The notes under the pieces: generated by a model | What the model was told of the DNA's origin: nothing | Database searches by the model: none | The model's input: the letters and a program-made list of their open reading frames with translations, nothing else | Part shown: positions 34,642 through 37,630 of the stretch, piece after piece | Layout: each line of letters opens with the position of its first letter | Numbering within the stretch: position 1 is the first letter of the stretch | Program-made: the position numbers and the translations under genes | Source: Rodentolepis nana | Lineage: Eukaryota > Platyhelminthes > Cestoda > Cyclophyllidea > Hymenolepididae | Reading direction: 5' to 3' | Assembly: GCA_900617975.1 (NCBI GenBank) | Contig: UZAE01012193.1 | Span: 1 to 37,630, forward strand | Length of the DNA stretch: 37,630 nt

Positions 34642-34996
34642 TTATCAACCAAGTTTATTTATTTATTTATATCAAATGACAGGCGTTTTGATAGTTATCA
34701 TTAGCCCTTTAGTTGACTTTGGCTTCACAGGGGGGAAGGAACATCTAAGTGAAAAAAAGTCGAGAGTGGGGGGAGGGGAACAGAAGAGTGTTTCAAAGAT
34801 TTAAAAAACAGACACAAAGGCAGAGAAAAGGTGAGATGAGTACTATGGAAGTAGTCAAATATGGCATACAGTGGGGTCATGGTAATTTGAAGTGAGGAGT
34901 CAACCGCCGATTAATGGACGTTTTGCCGTATGAGAATACGTTGACCAGGATGCACCACATGGAGGTAAGTCTATCGCGCACCCTTATCAACCAAGT
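34642..34996 (-). mobile_element. Retroposon copy D with 13-bp target-site duplication
   Basis: The element body is 34655-34983, or to 34984 if the base shared with the duplication is counted. It lies in minus orientation. A perfect direct repeat, TTATCAACCAAGT, occurs at 34642-34654 and 34984-34996. The 3' tail reads ATTTGATATAAATAAATAAAT on its own strand, preceded by GCTAATGATAACTATCAAAA, closely matching copy B. The perfect duplication and near-complete ribozyme suggest a recent insertion. Confidence 0.93.
34914..34984 (-). ncRNA. HDV-like ribozyme, copy D (near intact)
   Basis: P1 is AGGGTGC with GCATCCT: all seven positions still pair, one as G-U, and the first pair is A-U. P2 is ATAGAC with GTCCAT, one mismatch. 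P3 ACC/GGT, L3 TCCATGT, P1.1 CC/GG and P4 CGTAT/ATACG are kept. The active-site C lies in CGGCAAAAC. Confidence 0.85.
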
Positions 34997-35237
34997 AATT
35001 GGAGTATATAGTAAGTGACCTCAAGCTATATGCTTCTATCTCACACTCTCAAATTATTTATTATTCGGGGTTAATGATCTGTGCTTACCGCGTGACCTTT
35101 TGATGGCCCATCGGTGCTATTTTTAGAATTTACAAGCTCATAAACGTCTGGTTACCATTTTTCAGTTCAACTTAAAATTCCTTAATCTGAAACTGATATA
35201 TGACTATATCCTTGTATTTATCACGTTAATTTCCAGA

Positions 35238-35488
35238 TATTTATTTATATCAAATGACAGGCTTTATAACTTCGGGTTTCACAGAGGGGGCAGCTTCAAG
35301 GTCAAAAAAATCGAAAGGTAGAACAGAAGAATAATTCACAGATGTAAAAGAGATAGATACAAAGTAGGGAGAAAGGTAAAGCGAGGTGAATACTGTTGAA
35401 GTGGTGGAATATGGTATGCAGTAGGGTCATGATAGTTTGAAGTCAACTGCCGGTTTATAGACTTCTTTGCCGTACGAGTATACGTTGC
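35238..35488 (-). mobile_element. Retroposon copy E, 5'-truncated
   Basis: Minus orientation. The 3' end (CATTTGATATAAATAAATA) and the CGGCAGTTGACTTCA-type region are recognisable. Similarity begins at GCAACGTATAC, inside the ribozyme after P1.1, so P1, P3 and the 5' half of P2 are absent, while P4 (CGTATactcGTACG) and GTCTAT remain. There is also a deletion near the 3' end. No convincing target-site duplication was found. It is a dead-on-arrival copy typical of incomplete reverse transcription. Confidence 0.82.
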
Positions 35489-37630
35489 TTAGTTCAATCA
35501 ACCCATTCAATTTTAAGGTGGAAAGGCAATTCTTGGCTAACCATGATTGAGGCAGTCGGAGATGAGGAAACTAGCCCCCCCCCACACTTTCTGGATGAAA
35601 TTGTTATTTGCTTAAGAAAGAAGAGGAAAATTAGTAATTTGTCAGGCAACAAAGCATTTACAGATGGCTTTTTTGCCGATTTTGGTGCGTCAGCTGTGTG
35701 GTATCTGAGCTTTCCTGGTCTGGCTACAGGATAAATACTAATTGGGATGCGACTGCTTCCTTTGTCGAGGGTCTCGTTTCTTTTCTTGAAAACAGTTGAT
35801 TCTTGTGATTATAATAGAGGTAAGAACGATTTCTGGGATCTTCTTGATCATCTATGCGTGATCTCTAAGTGTTTAAAGTTTCGAACTTTCATTGCATTCC
35901 CGCCAGTTAAGTGCACTTATTTCTTATTTGTGCCTTTTTAATTCAGAAATGTCGTTAGTCCCTTTTACACTTCTTGAATCATGAAGGAAATGGAAATTAA
36001 TATGAGAATGTCTTCTTTCAAGTTGGCTTTCACTATTTTATGAAATGAGCTCTGCTGGCGATTAACAAGACGAAATCGGAGTAGTCCCTCTAACAGGCGT
36101 CTCTTATGATATCAGCATTGACAAAAGCCTCTCAAATCAATTATCAAACAATCTCTGAGTTATTACTTCACTCTCTCACTAAAAAATTACATTCTTAAAA
36201 TGCATATCAGTGTCATTCTGTGACCTTTTATCCATCAGCAGTGCAACAGAAGACAACCTAGTCCTGAATTTCTGAAACAATAACTGATCACAAAATGATA
36301 GCTGACGTATATCGGCATACAGTAGAGGGCACTACATTGCTCTTCAGTCCCTCAGCATTGAAATGTTCTACATTAAGTCATTCCAGGTAGCTATTTAAGC
36401 AGGATAATGGAATAACAACGTTGGTTTAGGTCAATCAATTGACCTTTATTCACGTAATGATTGGAAACTTCAAAATCTTCAGACTTTGCGAATTCGTCCG
36501 TATGCTAATTTCTACGTCCATGTCCAATTACGTGGCAATAACTACGAGTGTATGAAGGGTTAAGAAATCGCTCAGTTTGAGATTAGTTACCATCATTGCT
36601 ACCTTTTGCAGGTGATTGGAGTTGTGATCACTTGTCATGTTCTCAATCATTTCGCGTATACGTAATGAGATGACTATCCTTACTATCTCCTCATTGCCAA
36701 CTTTGCTCTAGTCTTCCTGGATATAACCATAGAGTATTGTTAAATCCTCATTACGCCCGAGACGAGATGTTAGAGGACCATACACTATTCACCTGGACAT
36801 CTACTGGAAAACTTGTCCAAGTGTTGGAATTAGAAAAGTATAGGACTATAAAGTTGTGGGGCAATAAATTTCATCCAGACTGATAAGCGAAGTGGGCAGA
36901 GTGGGTTTGAACAAACACTGAAGTGGCATTTTTCCCTAAAATGAGATTACAATAAATAGGCCATTGCATATCTCCGAGGCCAGAGATCGATAAGTGTGAT
37001 ACGATTGCCAACTCACAGAGAATTTTTAATTTCGATTGGAACATCAACGAAGCGAAGAGCGTGCAACAGGGATAAAATTTCACCAAATATGGATGGTTTA
37101 TTATGGCATTTGAATTTAAAATCCGAGTACAACAAAAAGTGCTAGCGTGTGTCCGAAACTCAGCCAAACGGAGTAACTTAGAGCATTGCATTTAACCACT
37201 CCTATGAGTGAATGCACTATTGTATTCGTGTATAGACGTGCGTATGCGCTCACAGTTGCATGCTTTTCTACCATACCATGTGACGCACAGCCAAAATCTC
37301 GTCGTGATGAGAAAAATTTCTCTGTCTCTTCAATTGAAATTAAGTGAAGATATCTCGGTTGAAATTTCTTATTGTGGTTGTACCATAGACAGACGTCAGA
37401 GAGAGAGAGAGAGAGACAGACGTTCATTAACTTCTAGTGCGTAGCCAGCTTCTCAGCGTTTGACCACTTGACAGCCTCCTTTTGAGACGCAATGAAATGA
37501 ATGCAATTAACTTCCCTGCCGTTAAATTCATGGCTTTTGTTTATCTAAGCTATTTCCATTAGCCCAATAATATTAAGAAGTGCTCTCCCTGGGGGCTTTC
37601 TGAGTCATTGTGTGCAGCACTAGAAACGTC
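35489..37630. other. Non-coding stretch to window end
   Basis: No gene, RNA or retroposon copy was recognised. It holds C9 at 35575-35583 and a GA microsatellite at 37398-37416. Several open frames of 60-106 codons are present on both strands but overlap one another and lack splice or family support. Confidence 0.5.
37398..37416. repeat. (AG)n microsatellite
   Basis: A 19-bp AG/GA run. Confidence 0.9.

Noticed and set aside
35225..35505. Target-site duplication around copy E
   Set aside because: Only weak similarity between flanks (TTAATTT against TTAGTTC), not distinguishable from chance.
1..37630. tRNA genes, rRNA, CRISPR arrays, LTR retrotransposons, viral insertions
   Set aside because: No cloverleaf with A/B boxes, no rRNA-like blocks, no regularly spaced direct repeats with unique spacers, no paired LTRs and no recognisable polymerase or capsid frames were found by reading.

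Overview
The window is eukaryotic nuclear DNA from an animal. It is AT-rich, and its genes are broken by GT-AG introns. The shortest introns (33-42 bp: 34 in CRNKL1; 42, 40 and 36 in SAE1) together with the metazoan protein set suggest a flatworm, perhaps a tapeworm or fluke. That placement is an inference and rests mainly on intron size.

Four genes can be assembled with confidence between 13.2 and 27.2 kb. NDUFS8 (complex I TYKY subunit, minus strand, 2 exons) and CRNKL1 (crooked neck-like splicing factor, plus strand, 8 exons) start head to head, 222 bp apart. SAE1/AOS1 (SUMO E1 small subunit, minus strand, 7 exons) converges on CRNKL1. A small WASP/N-WASP-like Arp2/3 activator (plus strand, 5 exons) diverges from SAE1. 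All four are housekeeping or cytoskeletal functions, and nothing suggests they work as one unit.

The most interesting content lies between the genes. Five copies (A-E) of one short retroposon of about 300-330 bp occur at 12.0, 12.8, 27.4, 34.7 and 35.2 kb. Four of them have 12-14 bp target-site duplications. The first ~72 nt of the element folds, by inspection, into the nested double pseudoknot of an HDV-like self-cleaving ribozyme: P1, P2, P3, P1.1, P4 and the active-site C are all present in copy B. The predicted cleavage site falls at the target-site-duplication/element junction, and base changes between copies keep P1 paired. No autonomous partner element is visible.

The flanks (1-12 kb and 27.7-37.6 kb) hold no gene I can name. 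They contain many poly(C)/poly(G) runs, up to G30, and a few microsatellites. Two short, convincing but unassigned terminal exons lie at 30.1 kb (plus) and 33.0 kb (minus). A weaker three-exon candidate lies at 8.0-8.7 kb (minus).
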